DNA of 64,000 nt from NCBI GenBank assembly GCA_002397315.1, contig DHAE01000004.1, positions 176,596 through 240,595 of the forward strand. The letters are read 5' to 3'. Under the pieces are notes generated by a model, which searched no databases, was not told the DNA's origin, and saw only the letters and a program-made list of their open reading frames with translations. Positions 16,636 through 24,914 of the stretch are shown here, piece by piece. Source of the stretch: Comamonadaceae bacterium UBA4962. GTDB taxonomy: Bacteria > Pseudomonadota > Gammaproteobacteria > Burkholderiales > Burkholderiaceae_C. A program made the translations under genes and the position numbers. How positions within the stretch are numbered: the first letter of the stretch is position 1; each line of letters starts with the position of its first letter.

Positions 16636-17856
16636 ATGACTGATACCCAACCACACCCCTTCCTCGCCCGGCGCGTCCTGGGCGCCAAGCCCTCGGCCAC
16701 CAAAGAAATGACGCGGCTGGCCAACCAGCTCCGACGCGAGGGCCGCAGCGTCATCGCGCTCAGCCAGGGCGAGCCCGACTTCCCGACGCCGGCGCACGTG
16801 CGCGAGGCGGCCAAGCAGGCCATCGACCGCAACGAGTCGCGCTACACGGACGTCGCCGGCACCTTCGCCCTGCGCGAAGCGGTGGTCCGGAAGTTCGAGC
16901 GCGACAACGGCCTGAAGTACACGCCCGAGCAGGTCCAGGTCGGATGCGGCGCCAAGCAGATCCTGTACAACGCGCTGCAGGCGACCCTCGACCCGGGCGA
17001 CGAGGTCGTCGTGCCGACGCCCGCCTGGGTGTCGTATCCGGAAATGGTGCTGCTGGCAGGGGGGCAGCCCGTCATCGTGCGCTGCGGTGCGCGCAGCGGC
17101 TTCAAGATCACGCCCGAGCAGCTGGATGCCGCGATCACGCCGCGCACCAAGTGGGTGATGCTGAATTCGCCGTCCAACCCCAGCGGTGCGGTGTACTCGC
17201 ACGAAGAGCTCGCGGCGCTCGGCGAGGTGCTGCTCAGGCACCCGCAGGTCTGGATGATGGCGGACGACATCTACGAGAAGATCCGCTACGACGACACGCC
17301 CTTCGCCACGCCGGCCGCCGTGACCCCCGCGCTGGCATCGCGCACGCTGACCATCAACGGCGTATCCAAGGCCTATGCGATGACGGGCTGGCGCGTCGGC
17401 TTCGGTGCGGGGCCGCTCGAGCTGATCAAGGCGATGAACCTCGTGCAGTCCCAGTCGACCTCGCACACCAGTTCGATCAGCCAGGCGGCGTCCGTCGCGG
17501 CACTCGACGGCCCGATGGACTTCCTGCCGGCCTTCGTCGATGCGTTCCGGCGCCGCCGCGATGCGGTGGTGGCCCGGCTCAACGCCATGGACGGCGTGAC
17601 GTGCGAACTGCCGCCCGGCGCGTTCTATGCATTCCCCGGCGTGCAGGAGCTGCTGGGGCGCCGCGACCGGTCCGGCCACCTGATCGCGACCGATGCCGAC
17701 CTGGCGATGTACCTGCTGCGCGAAGCGGGCGTGGCCATCGTGCCCGGCTCCGCGTTCGAACTGCCGGGCCATCTGCGCTTCTCCTATGCGGCGTCCGACG
17801 AGGACCTGGCGGAGGCGTTGAGCCGTGTGGCTGCCGCATGCGCCGAACTGCACTGA
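16636..17856 (+). CDS. palB: Class I PLP aminotransferase, probable phosphonoalanine transaminase
   Basis: A 406-residue fold-type I aminotransferase of the aspartate aminotransferase group. The PLP-binding Lys245 lies in N-G-V-S-K-A-Y-A-M-T-G-W-R-V-G, with N-S-P-S-N-P-S-G at about 177-184, D-D-I-Y-E near 210-214, and a C-terminal Arg in L-R-F-S-Y-A-A for the carboxylate. Placed immediately before phosphonopyruvate hydrolase, it is best explained as converting 2-amino-3-phosphonopropionate (phosphonoalanine) to phosphonopyruvate, the role of PalB in Variovorax. ATG 16636 is preferred over an overlapping TTG at 16627. General aspartate aminotransferase activity cannot be excluded from the sequence. 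Confidence 0.78.
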   Translation: MTDTQPHPFLARRVLGAKPSATKEMTRLANQLRREGRSVIALSQGEPDFPTPAHVREAAKQAIDRNESRYTDVAGTFALREAVVRKFERDNGLKYTPEQVQVGCGAKQILYNALQATLDPGDEVVVPTPAWVSYPEMVLLAGGQPVIVRCGARSGFKITPEQLDAAITPRTKWVMLNSPSNPSGAVYSHEELAALGEVLLRHPQVWMMADDIYEKIRYDDTPFATPAAVTPALASRTLTINGVSKAYAMTGWRVGFGAGPLELIKAMNLVQSQSTSHTSSISQAASVAALDGPMDFLPAFVDAFRRRRDAVVARLNAMDGVTCELPPGAFYAFPGVQELLGRRDRSGHLIATDADLAMYLLREAGVAIVPGSAFELPGHLRFSYAASDEDLAEALSRVAAACAELH

Positions 17857-17879
17857 ACTCTTCTTCCAAGGGCCCACCA

Positions 17880-18752
17880 ATGACCAAGAACCAGACCCTC
17901 CGCGCGGCGCTGGACAGCGGCACGCTGTTCACCGCCATGGCGGCACACAACCCCCTGGCGGCCAGGCTCGCCGAGGAAGCCGGCTTCGGCGGCATCTGGG
18001 GCAGCGGTTTCGAGCTCTCGGCGAGCTATGCCGTGCCCGATGCCAACATCCTGTCCATGGGCACGCACCTGGAGATGATGCGCGCCATCGCCGCCACCGT
18101 CGACATCCCGCTGATCGCCGACATCGACACCGGCTTCGGCAATGCGGTGAACGTGCACTACATCGTTCCGCAGTACGAAGCGGCCGGCGCCTCGGCCATC
18201 GTCATGGAAGACAAGACGTTCCCGAAGGACACCAGCCTGCGCGCCGATGGCCGCCAGGAACTGGTACGGATCGAGGAGTTCCAGGGCAAGGTCGCCGCGG
18301 CGGTGGCCGCGCGCCGCGACCGCGACTTCACGGTCATCGCGCGCGTGGAGGCCCTGATCGCGGGCCTCGGCCACGAGGAGGCCTGGGCGCGCGGCCTGGC
18401 CTACGAGGACGCGGGTGCGGATGCCATCCTGATCCATTCGAAGCAGAAGACGCCCGACGAGATCCTGGCGTTCATCGATGGCTGGAAGGGGCGGGTCCCG
18501 CTGGTGCTGGTGCCCACGGCCTACCCCCAACTGACCGAAGCGGACATCGCGGCGCTGGGCAAGGTCGGCATCGTGATCTACGGCAACCACGCGATCCGCG
18601 CGGCGGCGGGCGCCATGCGCGAGGTGTTCGCGAAGATCCGCGCGGACGGCGGCATCCGCGAGGTCGACCGGACGCTGCCGGCCGTGAAGGACATCATCCA
18701 GCTGCAGGGCGACGAGCACATGCGGGGCATCGAGGCGCGGTTCCTGCGGTAG
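17880..18752 (+). CDS. palA: Phosphonopyruvate hydrolase (PEP mutase/isocitrate lyase superfamily)
   Basis: A 290-residue TIM-barrel enzyme predicted to hydrolyse the C-P bond of 3-phosphonopyruvate to pyruvate and phosphate (EC 3.11.1.3). Seen are W-G-S-G-F-E-L-S-A-S at 40-49, the Mg-binding D-I-D-T-G-F-G-N at 81-88, and the gating loop E-D-K-T-F-P-K-D-T-S-L at 110-120. In PEP mutase the loop has Asn where this protein has Thr118. The structural work on Variovorax Pal2 phosphonopyruvate hydrolase ties this Thr, at the same position, to hydrolase rather than mutase chemistry. Last gene of the importer/aminotransferase operon, consistent with phosphonoalanine used as a phosphorus or carbon source. 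Confidence 0.87.
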   Translation: MTKNQTLRAALDSGTLFTAMAAHNPLAARLAEEAGFGGIWGSGFELSASYAVPDANILSMGTHLEMMRAIAATVDIPLIADIDTGFGNAVNVHYIVPQYEAAGASAIVMEDKTFPKDTSLRADGRQELVRIEEFQGKVAAAVAARRDRDFTVIARVEALIAGLGHEEAWARGLAYEDAGADAILIHSKQKTPDEILAFIDGWKGRVPLVLVPTAYPQLTEADIAALGKVGIVIYGNHAIRAAAGAMREVFAKIRADGGIREVDRTLPAVKDIIQLQGDEHMRGIEARFLR

Positions 18753-18825
18753 CAGGCTGCACCGTGCGAGCGTGCCTCGCGGGCAGGCGATGGCAGCAGG
18801 GGTGCCGAGGGCTGGCGGTCTGGCC

Positions 18826-19170
18826 TCAAGCCGAGGCCAGCCCCTCGAACCACGCCGCATACGGCGTGTTCTTCACCAGCCTGCGGTTCAGATCGGGCGC
18901 GCCATCGCTCCACCACACGGGCCCGCGCTCGCCCAGCGCCCGCTTGGCACGGTCCACACGGGCACGGGCTTCGCGAACGGCCTGCGGGTTGCCGGCACGG
19001 CCCTGCACCCCGACGTCGCGCCGCGCCGCCATGAGTTCGGCCACCAGCGCCTCGCGCGCTGCGGGTGCGAGCGCCGGGTCGGACAGGCGCCAGAGACGGC
19101 CGCGCACGACGAGGTAGCGGCCATCCGGCGTGCGGGGCGGCGTACCGTGATCGGGAGCCTCGGCGCTCAA
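18826..19170 (-). CDS. Conserved small protein coupled to Ku
   Basis: A 114-residue cytoplasmic protein of unknown function. It has an N-terminal P-D-G-R-Y-L-V-V-R-G-R-L-W-R-L-S-D-P block, a charged helical middle, and a C-terminal G-P-V-W-W-S-D-G-A-P-D-L-N-R-R block followed by N-T-P-Y-A-A-W-F. I recall similar proteins beside Ku or LigD in other proteobacteria. The likely start is TTG at 19170, which overlaps the Ku stop codon as TTGA, so translation is probably coupled. No ATG gives the conserved N-terminus. Its fixed position after Ku suggests a part in end-joining, but nothing in the sequence states how. Confidence 0.65.
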   Translation of the reverse strand: MSAEAPDHGTPPRTPDGRYLVVRGRLWRLSDPALAPAAREALVAELMAARRDVGVQGRAGNPQAVREARARVDRAKRALGERGPVWWSDGAPDLNRRLVKNTPYAAWFEGLASA

Positions 19171-20108
19171 GCCGCCTTCCTCTCCTTGTCCTTTTCGTTG
19201 TCCTTGTCGCCCTTGTCCGCCTTCGCCGGTGCCCGCTTGCGCGCCGCCGTCTTGCCGGCCGCCTTCTTCGCGGGTGCCTTGCGCGCCGGGGCCTTCGCTT
19301 TGCTGCCACCGGCACCGCCCCCCTTGAGGCTGCGCTGCAGCAGCGCCGTGAGGTCGATCACCTCGCCGGTCTGCGGTGCTTCTTCCTCGGGGTCGAACAC
19401 CGTCTTGGCTTCGCCGGCCTTCGCCTTCTTCTCGACGAGCTTCATGACCTGGATGCGGAACTCGTCCTTGAAGTCGGCCGGGTCCCAGGGGCCGGACATC
19501 TCCTCGACGAGCTGCCGGGCCATCTTGAGTTCGGCGGCGCTGAGGCTCTTCTTGCCCGCGGGCGGCAGATCGAGCGAATCGAGCGTCTTCACTTCGTCGC
19601 CCCAGCGCAGCAGGTTGAGCACCAGCGCGGGCCCGGAGGGCACCAGGGCGGCCAGGTGCTGCTTGGTGGCGATGACGACCTTGGCCAGGCCGATCTTGCC
19701 GGTGGCGATGAGCGTCTCGCGCAGCAGCGCATAGACCCGGTCGCTCTTGTTCACGGGCGCCACGTAGTAGGGCCGCTCCAGGAAAATGAACGGCATCTCG
19801 TTCGCGTCGATGAAGCGCTCGATCGAGATGGTCTGCGTGGTCTTGGGGAAGACGGCCTCGATCTCGTCGGGGCTGATGACGACGTACTGGCCGTCTTCGT
19901 ATTCCACGCCCTTGACGATGTTGTCCTTGTCGATCTCCTTGCCGGTCTTCTTGTTGATGCGCTTGTAGCCCACCGGGTCCATGGTGCGCTTGTCCAGCCA
20001 GTCGAAATCCACGCCCTGCTCGGTCGCGGCGGTGTGCAGCCCGACGGGGATGTGGACCAGGCCGAAGGTGATGGCGCCTTTCCAGAGGGTGCGACTTCCA
20101 GTGGCCAT
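19167..20108 (-). CDS. ku: Bacterial Ku, non-homologous end-joining protein
   Basis: A 313-residue Ku homologue, which dimerises as a ring on DNA ends and recruits ligase LigD. It opens with W-K-G-A-I-T-F-G-L-V-H-I-P-V and contains the barrel and bridge region (residues about 8-255), with D-P-V-G-Y-K-R-I-N-K-K-T-G and W-D-P-A-D-F-K-D-E-F. The last 55 residues are a Lys/Ala-rich basic tail of the kind that binds DNA or extends LigD contact. ATG 20108 is preceded by GGAGAA at good spacing, so the longer frame upstream is rejected. No ligD is in the window. Confidence 0.93.
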   Translation of the reverse strand: MATGSRTLWKGAITFGLVHIPVGLHTAATEQGVDFDWLDKRTMDPVGYKRINKKTGKEIDKDNIVKGVEYEDGQYVVISPDEIEAVFPKTTQTISIERFIDANEMPFIFLERPYYVAPVNKSDRVYALLRETLIATGKIGLAKVVIATKQHLAALVPSGPALVLNLLRWGDEVKTLDSLDLPPAGKKSLSAAELKMARQLVEEMSGPWDPADFKDEFRIQVMKLVEKKAKAGEAKTVFDPEEEAPQTGEVIDLTALLQRSLKGGGAGGSKAKAPARKAPAKKAAGKTAARKRAPAKADKGDKDNEKDKERKAA

Positions 20109-20256
20109 GGGCAGGTTCTCCGATGCTGAATTCCGATGGGCTCCAGTGTCGCCAGCGCTGTGCGCAGAGCGTGTAGGCGGCGGCTTGCCGCAAGGGTAGG
20201 CATCGCCGGACGCTGCGGCCGTGTCGGCGGGGGCCGGCATCGCCTATGCTGCCGGG

Positions 20257-20571
20257 ATGCCGACCCCGCTGCGCCCCATCGCCCTCCACGTGGAAGAGCC
20301 CGCCGAAGGCGACTTCCGCTGGGTGCTCAACGAGCGCGATGCGCGCGGGCGCTGGGTGGAACTCGACCGCGCGTCGGCCCCGGCCGGCACCTACCGGCAG
20401 GCGATGGCGGACGGGCTGCTCGCGCTGCAGGCGCTGGCGCAGGATCTGGACGCCGGGCCGCGCAGGGCCGCGGAGGAGGAGGCCGATGCCGATGCGGAAG
20501 ACGGGCAGGCCGATGATGGCGACACCGCGCCGAAGAAGCGCACGCTGTTCGGCTTCGGCCCCGCGACCTGA
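20257..20571 (+). CDS. Small hypothetical protein with acidic linker
   Basis: A 104-residue protein that I do not recognise by family. The first 70 residues are a compact region (H-V-E-E-P-A-E-G-D-F-R-W-V-L, then W-V-E-L-D-R). An Ala/Asp/Glu-rich low-complexity linker follows (about 72-90), then a short basic/aromatic tail K-K-R-T-L-F-G-F-G. No signal or membrane segment is visible. ATG 20257 is used; GTG 20221 would extend it. A -10-like TATGCT ends six bases before the ATG, with no Shine-Dalgarno sequence. It is divergent from Ku. Confidence 0.6.
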   Translation: MPTPLRPIALHVEEPAEGDFRWVLNERDARGRWVELDRASAPAGTYRQAMADGLLALQALAQDLDAGPRRAAEEEADADAEDGQADDGDTAPKKRTLFGFGPAT

Positions 20572-20685
20572 GCGGTTCTTGGACACGTTGTTCGCCGCGT
20601 TGCCCGGACTTTCCGCTAGCATGCCCGGGATGCACCCCGTTTCCTTCCTTTCCGAGCGCAGCCCCGTGCGGAGCCGCTGCACGCC

Positions 20686-21186
20686 ATGAACGCGGCCCTG
20701 TCTGCCACGGGCATCGTCCTGGCCACCGTCGCGGGCATGGAGGTGTTCGCGTGGGCGGCGCACCGCTGGGTGATGCACGGCTGGGGTTGGGGCTGGCACC
20801 GCTCGCACCACGAGCCGCGCCACGGCCTGTTCGAGAAGAACGACCTGTACGCCGTGGTGTTCGCGGGCGTGGCCATCGTGCTGATCGCGCTGGGCACGTC
20901 CGGCCACTGGCCGCTGCAGTGGATCGGCGCGGGCATGACGCTCTACGGGGCGCTGTATTTCTTCGTGCACGACGGGCTGGTGCACCAGCGCTGGCCGTGG
21001 CGCTGGGTGCCCCGCAGCGGCTACCTCAAGCGGCTCTACCAGGCGCACCGGCTGCACCATGCGGTGCACGGGCGCGAGGGCTGCGTGTCGTTCGGCTTCC
21101 TGTGGGCGCCGGCGCCCGACCGGTTGAAGCGGCAGCTGCAGGAGGCGCAGGCGCAGGTCCGGCAGCAGGGCACGCAGCAGCCCTGA
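20686..21186 (+). CDS. crtZ: Beta-carotene hydroxylase
   Basis: A 166-residue membrane di-iron hydroxylase that adds 3-hydroxyl groups to beta-carotene rings to give cryptoxanthin and zeaxanthin. All the His-box ligands are visible: H-R-W-V-M-H (about 27-32), H-R-S-H-H-E-P-R-H (about 39-47), H-D-G-L-V-H (about 99-104) and H-R-L-H-H-A-V-H (about 122-129), with four hydrophobic segments between them. Length matches the CrtZ family (about 160-175). It converges on the crtXYIB operon, as crtZ does in Pantoea clusters. Confidence 0.92.
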   Translation: MNAALSATGIVLATVAGMEVFAWAAHRWVMHGWGWGWHRSHHEPRHGLFEKNDLYAVVFAGVAIVLIALGTSGHWPLQWIGAGMTLYGALYFFVHDGLVHQRWPWRWVPRSGYLKRLYQAHRLHHAVHGREGCVSFGFLWAPAPDRLKRQLQEAQAQVRQQGTQQP

Positions 21187-21201
21187 CCGCAGAGGCGAGG
21201 C

Positions 21202-21223
21202 GCGGCCCGGCCGCGTGGGCCGC
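21202..21223. terminator. GC hairpin between convergent crtZ and crtB, no T-run
   Basis: A 7-bp stem GCGGCCC/GGGCCGC lies in the 38-base gap between the convergent ends of crtZ and crtB. It could stop or stabilise transcripts from both sides, but neither strand shows a T-tract, so factor-independent termination is doubtful. Confidence 0.3.
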
Positions 21224-21224
21224 T

Positions 21225-22175
21225 TCAGGCCGGGCGGCTGAAGAGGCGCGCATCGCGCCCCGTGGTGCGGCGCATGCGCGAGGCGAGGGCCTGCACCGCA
21301 GCGGCGGCCACCCACCAGGCTTTCTCGGCGCCGTTGGTACGCGCGCGGGTATCCCAGGCGGCGGGCCCGCGGCGGCGCACCTTGCGGCCGATGGCGCGGT
21401 AGACGCTGCGGGCCGTGGCGATCGACCAGGCCGAGCGCAGCGGCAACGCGGGCAGGCCATCCAGCGCGGAGTCGTAGTAGGGCTCGGCCGCCTGCACCAG
21501 CCGGTCGGCGATGCGGGCGAGCGCGGCGCGGTGCTGCGGGTCTTCCAGCGATGCGCCGGGCGGGATGCCCTCGGCGGCCAGCCAGTCGGCGGGCAGGTAG
21601 ACGCGGCCGATCGCGGCATCCTCGACGATGTCGCGCGCGATGTTGGTGAGCTGGAAGGCCATGCCCAGGTCGCAGGCCCGGTCGAGCGTGGCGGCGTCGC
21701 TGCGGCCCATCACCTGCGACATCATCACGCCCACCACGCCCGCCACGCGCCAGCAGTAGGCGAGCGTGTCGTCGAAGGTGGCGTAGCGGTGCCCGGCCAC
21801 GTCCATCGCGAAGCCGTCGAGGTGCGCCTCCAGATGGCGCGGCGCCAGCCGGTGGCGGCGCACCACCTCGGCCAGGCCCATGAACACCGGATCGCCGGGC
21901 GGCCGGCCGTCGCAGGCCAGGCGGGTCGACTGCCGCAGGCCCGCGAGCCGCGCGGCGCCGTCCGCCCGCTGTCCGCCGCGCTGGCCATGGCCGAGCGTCT
22001 GGCCGTCCACCACGTCGTCGCAGTGGCGGCACCAGGCATAGAGCATGACGGCGCTGTCGCGCACCTCGGGCGAGAACAGCCGCACGGCCGCCGCGAAGCT
22101 GTGCGATCCGTTGCGGATCGCCGCGGCGCCGTGGGCCACCACGCGGCGGTCGTGCACCAGCGGGCCGGCCGTCAT
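21225..22175 (-). CDS. crtB: Phytoene synthase
   Basis: A 316-residue squalene/phytoene synthase that condenses two GGPP to phytoene, the first committed carotenoid step. Both Asp-rich Mg-diphosphate motifs are present: D-D-V-V-D at 53-57 and R-D-I-V-E-D at 181-186, within Q-L-T-N-I-A-R-D. The signature region Y-C-W-R-V-A-G-V-V-G precedes the second motif. Its ATG overlaps the crtI stop as ATGA, so translation is coupled. Last gene of crtXYIB. Confidence 0.93.
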   Translation of the reverse strand: MTAGPLVHDRRVVAHGAAAIRNGSHSFAAAVRLFSPEVRDSAVMLYAWCRHCDDVVDGQTLGHGQRGGQRADGAARLAGLRQSTRLACDGRPPGDPVFMGLAEVVRRHRLAPRHLEAHLDGFAMDVAGHRYATFDDTLAYCWRVAGVVGVMMSQVMGRSDAATLDRACDLGMAFQLTNIARDIVEDAAIGRVYLPADWLAAEGIPPGASLEDPQHRAALARIADRLVQAAEPYYDSALDGLPALPLRSAWSIATARSVYRAIGRKVRRRGPAAWDTRARTNGAEKAWWVAAAAVQALASRMRRTTGRDARLFSRPA

Positions 22176-23692
22176 GCGAATTCCTCGAGCATCAGGCCCG
22201 CGGTGGCCTTGGCGGAGCCCACCACGCCCGGCACGCCCGCGCCGGGGTGCGTGCCCGCGCCCACCACGTACAGGTTGGGGATGGCGGCGTCGCGGTTGTG
22301 CGTGCGGAACCAGGCGCTCTGCGTCAGCACGGGTTCGAGCGAGAACGCCGAGCCCAGATGGGCGTTCAGCTCGCCGCGGAAATCCTCGGGCGTGAAGATG
22401 CGGCTCGTCACCAGGCTCTCGCGCAGTCCCGGGATGTAGTGCTGCTCCAGGTAGTCGAAGATGCGCTCGCGCAGCCGCGGGCCTTCCACCGACCAGTCCA
22501 CCGGCGCATTGCCGAGGTGGGGCACGGGGGCCAGCACGTAGTGGCTCGAACAGCCGGGCGGCGCGAGCGAGGGATCGGTGGCGCAGGGCGTGTGCAGGTA
22601 GAGCGAGAAATCTTCCGGGATCGCGCTGCCGTGGAAGATGTCGTGGATCAGCTCGCGGTAGCGCGCCCCGAAGCACACGGTGTGGTGGCGCAGTTGCGGC
22701 TGCGGTTTCGAGAGCCCGAAGTGCACCACGAAGAGCGACATGCTGAACCGCTTGCGCCGCAGCCGCTTTGCCTCCGCCGCGCCGCGCGGGGTGTGGCCCA
22801 GCAGTTGCTCGTAGGTGTGCACCACGTCGGCGTTGGAGGCGACCTGGTCCACCGCGTGCCGCACGCCGCCGGCCACCACGGCCGTCGCGCGCCCGCCCTC
22901 CACCTCGATGCGCTCCACCGGGGTGGAGAGCCGAAGGGTGCCCCCCATGTCCTCGAAGCAGCGCACCATGCCCTGCACGAGCGCGCCCGTGCCCCCGCGC
23001 GGGAACCACACGCCCCATTCGCGTTCCAGCGCATGGATCAGCGCGTAGATGGAACTGGTCTCGAACGGGTTGCCGCCCACCAGCAGGGAATGGAACGAGA
23101 AGGCCTGGCGCAGTTTCTCGTTCTCGATGAACGAGGCGACCTTGGAATAGACGCTGCGCCACGCCTGCAGCTGCACCAGCGCGGGGCCGGCGGCCACCAT
23201 GTTGCGGAACTGCAGGAACGGCACGGTGCCGAGCTTGCGGTAGCCCTCTTCGAACACCGCGCGCGAATAGGCGAGGAAGCGCTGGTAGCCCTCCACGTCG
23301 GCCGGGGAGAGCGCGCGCAGCTGGGCGTCGAGCGCCTCCTGGTCGTTGGCGTAGTCGAGGGTGGAGCCGTCTTCCCAGCACAGCCGGTAGAAGGGCTCCA
23401 CCGGCAGCAGCTCCACGTAGTCGGACAGGCGCCGGCCGGAGAGCGCGAACAGCTCTTCGAGCGCCGACGGGTCGGTGATGACGGTGGGGCCCGCATCGAA
23501 GGTGAAGCCCTGGTCGTGGTAGACGTAGGCCCGGCCGCCCGGCTTGTCGCGCGACTCGAACACCGTGGTCTGCACGCCCGCGGCCTGCAGGCGCATCGCG
23601 AGCGCGAGCCCGCCGAAGCCGGAGCCGATCACCGCGGCCGTGGAGTGCGCAGAGGCGGCCGAAGAAGACGGGTGGTGCGGGGTTGGGTTCAT
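22172..23692 (-). CDS. crtI: Phytoene desaturase (lycopene-forming type)
   Basis: A 506-residue FAD-dependent CrtI-type desaturase, predicted to convert phytoene to lycopene by four desaturations. The N-terminal dinucleotide-binding motif V-I-G-S-G-F-G-G-L-A is at about 21-30, followed by K-P-G-G-R-A-Y and F-D-A-G-P-T-V-I-T. The C-terminal signature G-A-G-T-H-P-G-A-G-V-P-G-V-V-G-S-A-K matches bacterial carotenoid desaturases. The ATG overlaps the crtY stop as ATGA. The number of desaturation steps is inferred from the presence of the cyclase next to it. Confidence 0.93.
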   Translation of the reverse strand: MNPTPHHPSSSAASAHSTAAVIGSGFGGLALAMRLQAAGVQTTVFESRDKPGGRAYVYHDQGFTFDAGPTVITDPSALEELFALSGRRLSDYVELLPVEPFYRLCWEDGSTLDYANDQEALDAQLRALSPADVEGYQRFLAYSRAVFEEGYRKLGTVPFLQFRNMVAAGPALVQLQAWRSVYSKVASFIENEKLRQAFSFHSLLVGGNPFETSSIYALIHALEREWGVWFPRGGTGALVQGMVRCFEDMGGTLRLSTPVERIEVEGGRATAVVAGGVRHAVDQVASNADVVHTYEQLLGHTPRGAAEAKRLRRKRFSMSLFVVHFGLSKPQPQLRHHTVCFGARYRELIHDIFHGSAIPEDFSLYLHTPCATDPSLAPPGCSSHYVLAPVPHLGNAPVDWSVEGPRLRERIFDYLEQHYIPGLRESLVTSRIFTPEDFRGELNAHLGSAFSLEPVLTQSAWFRTHNRDAAIPNLYVVGAGTHPGAGVPGVVGSAKATAGLMLEEFA

Positions 23693-24909
23693 GGAAGGTC
23701 GGCGGCGTGCGAAGGTGGAGGAGAGCCGCTGGCGGCAGCAGGGACGGGAAGCAGCACGGCCCGCAGTGCGGACCGGACGGGCACCGGCGGGCGGCCGGTC
23801 ACGATGCGGAGTTTGTCGGCCGTGCGCAGCCGGCCCGCGTAGAAGCGTGCGACGAGCGGCGCGGGCAGGCGGTAGAACCGCTCCATCACCACGCGCCGCT
23901 GCGCGGGCTCCGCCGCCAGGAACAGCATGCGGTTGAGCGTGCGGAAGAAGCCGTTCGCCCGCCAGTGGCGCAGCGCATGGGCGCGAACGGTACCGAAGAG
24001 CCGCGCCGGGTCGTGGAGGGTGGCCAGCGGCTGCGCCGCGAGGTGGTCCGCGAGGCGCACCGCCTCCGGCAGCGAATAGCCGGTGGTCGGGTGGAACAGC
24101 GCCGCCGCCAGCCCGGCGCGGGGCACGCCGCCGGCCGCAGCCCAGAGCGCGCCCGCGTCGCCGGCGAGCGCGATCGGCAGCACGCCTTCTTCCTCGCGCA
24201 GCACTTCCCGCACCGTCCAGCCGCGGGCGCGCGCATAGTCGGCGATGTGGCTGCGCAGCAGGTCCCGCGGCAGGGTTGCGCCATCGGCGTAGACGGTGTC
24301 CTCGACCAGCACCGTGTCGTGCGAGAACGGCAGCAGGTAGATGAAGCGGTAGCCGTCCACCTGGTCGACCGTGGCGTCCATCAGGACCGGCGCGGTGAGG
24401 CCGTGGGGCGCGGCCAGCCGCAGCTCCTGGCCCAGGAATTTCTGGAAGCGCAGCGCGAGGTGCCCGGCCGGCGGCACGCCGCGCGCGTCGATCACGGCCC
24501 GTGCCCGCAGCACGCTGCCATCCGCGAGCACGGCATGGTCCGCTCCGACCGAGGCCACGGCGCAGCCGGTGCGTGCCGATGCGCCGAGCGCGCCGCGCAG
24601 CACGGTGTCGAAGCGCGCGGAGGTGACGCAGCAGTAATCGCCGTCCAGGCGTCGGCGGTAGCCGGGAAAGCGCACTTCGTGCGCCGGCCAGCGGTGCGCG
24701 ACGAAGGGCTGCAGCCAGTGCTGCTGCGGCGCAGTCAGGTCGGAGGCATGGAAGCACCAGGTGTGGTTGCCGCCCAGTGTGGCGCCGGATTCCAGCACCA
24801 GCACGCGCAGCGCCGGGTGCGCGCGGCGCAGGCGCCAGGCCAGCAGGCCGTTCGCCAGGCCGCCCCCCACGAGGAGCAGATCGGCGTCGGGAACGGCGCT
24901 GGACGGCAT
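23689..24909 (-). CDS. crtY: Lycopene beta-cyclase
   Basis: A 406-residue CrtY-type flavoprotein that cyclises both ends of lycopene to beta-carotene. Seen are the N-terminal L-L-L-V-G-G-G-L-A-N-G-L-L-A nucleotide-binding motif, G-N-H-T-W-C-F-H, D-A-R-G, F-Q-K-F-L-G-Q-E, V-D-Q-V-D-G-Y-R-F-I-Y-L-L-P and E-D-T-V-Y, all characteristic of proteobacterial CrtY. ATG 24909 is used, but a GTG at 24918 that overlaps the crtX stop as GTGA is also possible and would fit the coupling seen at the next two junctions. Confidence 0.92.
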   Translation of the reverse strand: MPSSAVPDADLLLVGGGLANGLLAWRLRRAHPALRVLVLESGATLGGNHTWCFHASDLTAPQQHWLQPFVAHRWPAHEVRFPGYRRRLDGDYCCVTSARFDTVLRGALGASARTGCAVASVGADHAVLADGSVLRARAVIDARGVPPAGHLALRFQKFLGQELRLAAPHGLTAPVLMDATVDQVDGYRFIYLLPFSHDTVLVEDTVYADGATLPRDLLRSHIADYARARGWTVREVLREEEGVLPIALAGDAGALWAAAGGVPRAGLAAALFHPTTGYSLPEAVRLADHLAAQPLATLHDPARLFGTVRAHALRHWRANGFFRTLNRMLFLAAEPAQRRVVMERFYRLPAPLVARFYAGRLRTADKLRIVTGRPPVPVRSALRAVLLPVPAAASGSPPPSHAADLP

Positions 24910-24914
24910 GCTGG

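Noticed and set aside
17880..18752. PEP mutase or isocitrate lyase/oxaloacetate decarboxylase identity for the last operon gene
   Set aside because: The gating loop carries Thr118, the hydrolase feature, instead of the Asn of PEP mutase. No phosphonopyruvate decarboxylase or phosphonate biosynthesis gene is present, and the neighbours are an importer and an aminotransferase, fitting catabolism.
18826..22032. A very long minus-strand open frame (over 1000 codons) spanning Ku and crtZ
   Set aside because: It reads through the correct frames of ku, crtZ and the small gene on either strand. Only its last 115 codons (18826-19170) form a plausible protein; the rest is Arg/Gly/Pro-rich shadow sequence typical of high-GC DNA.
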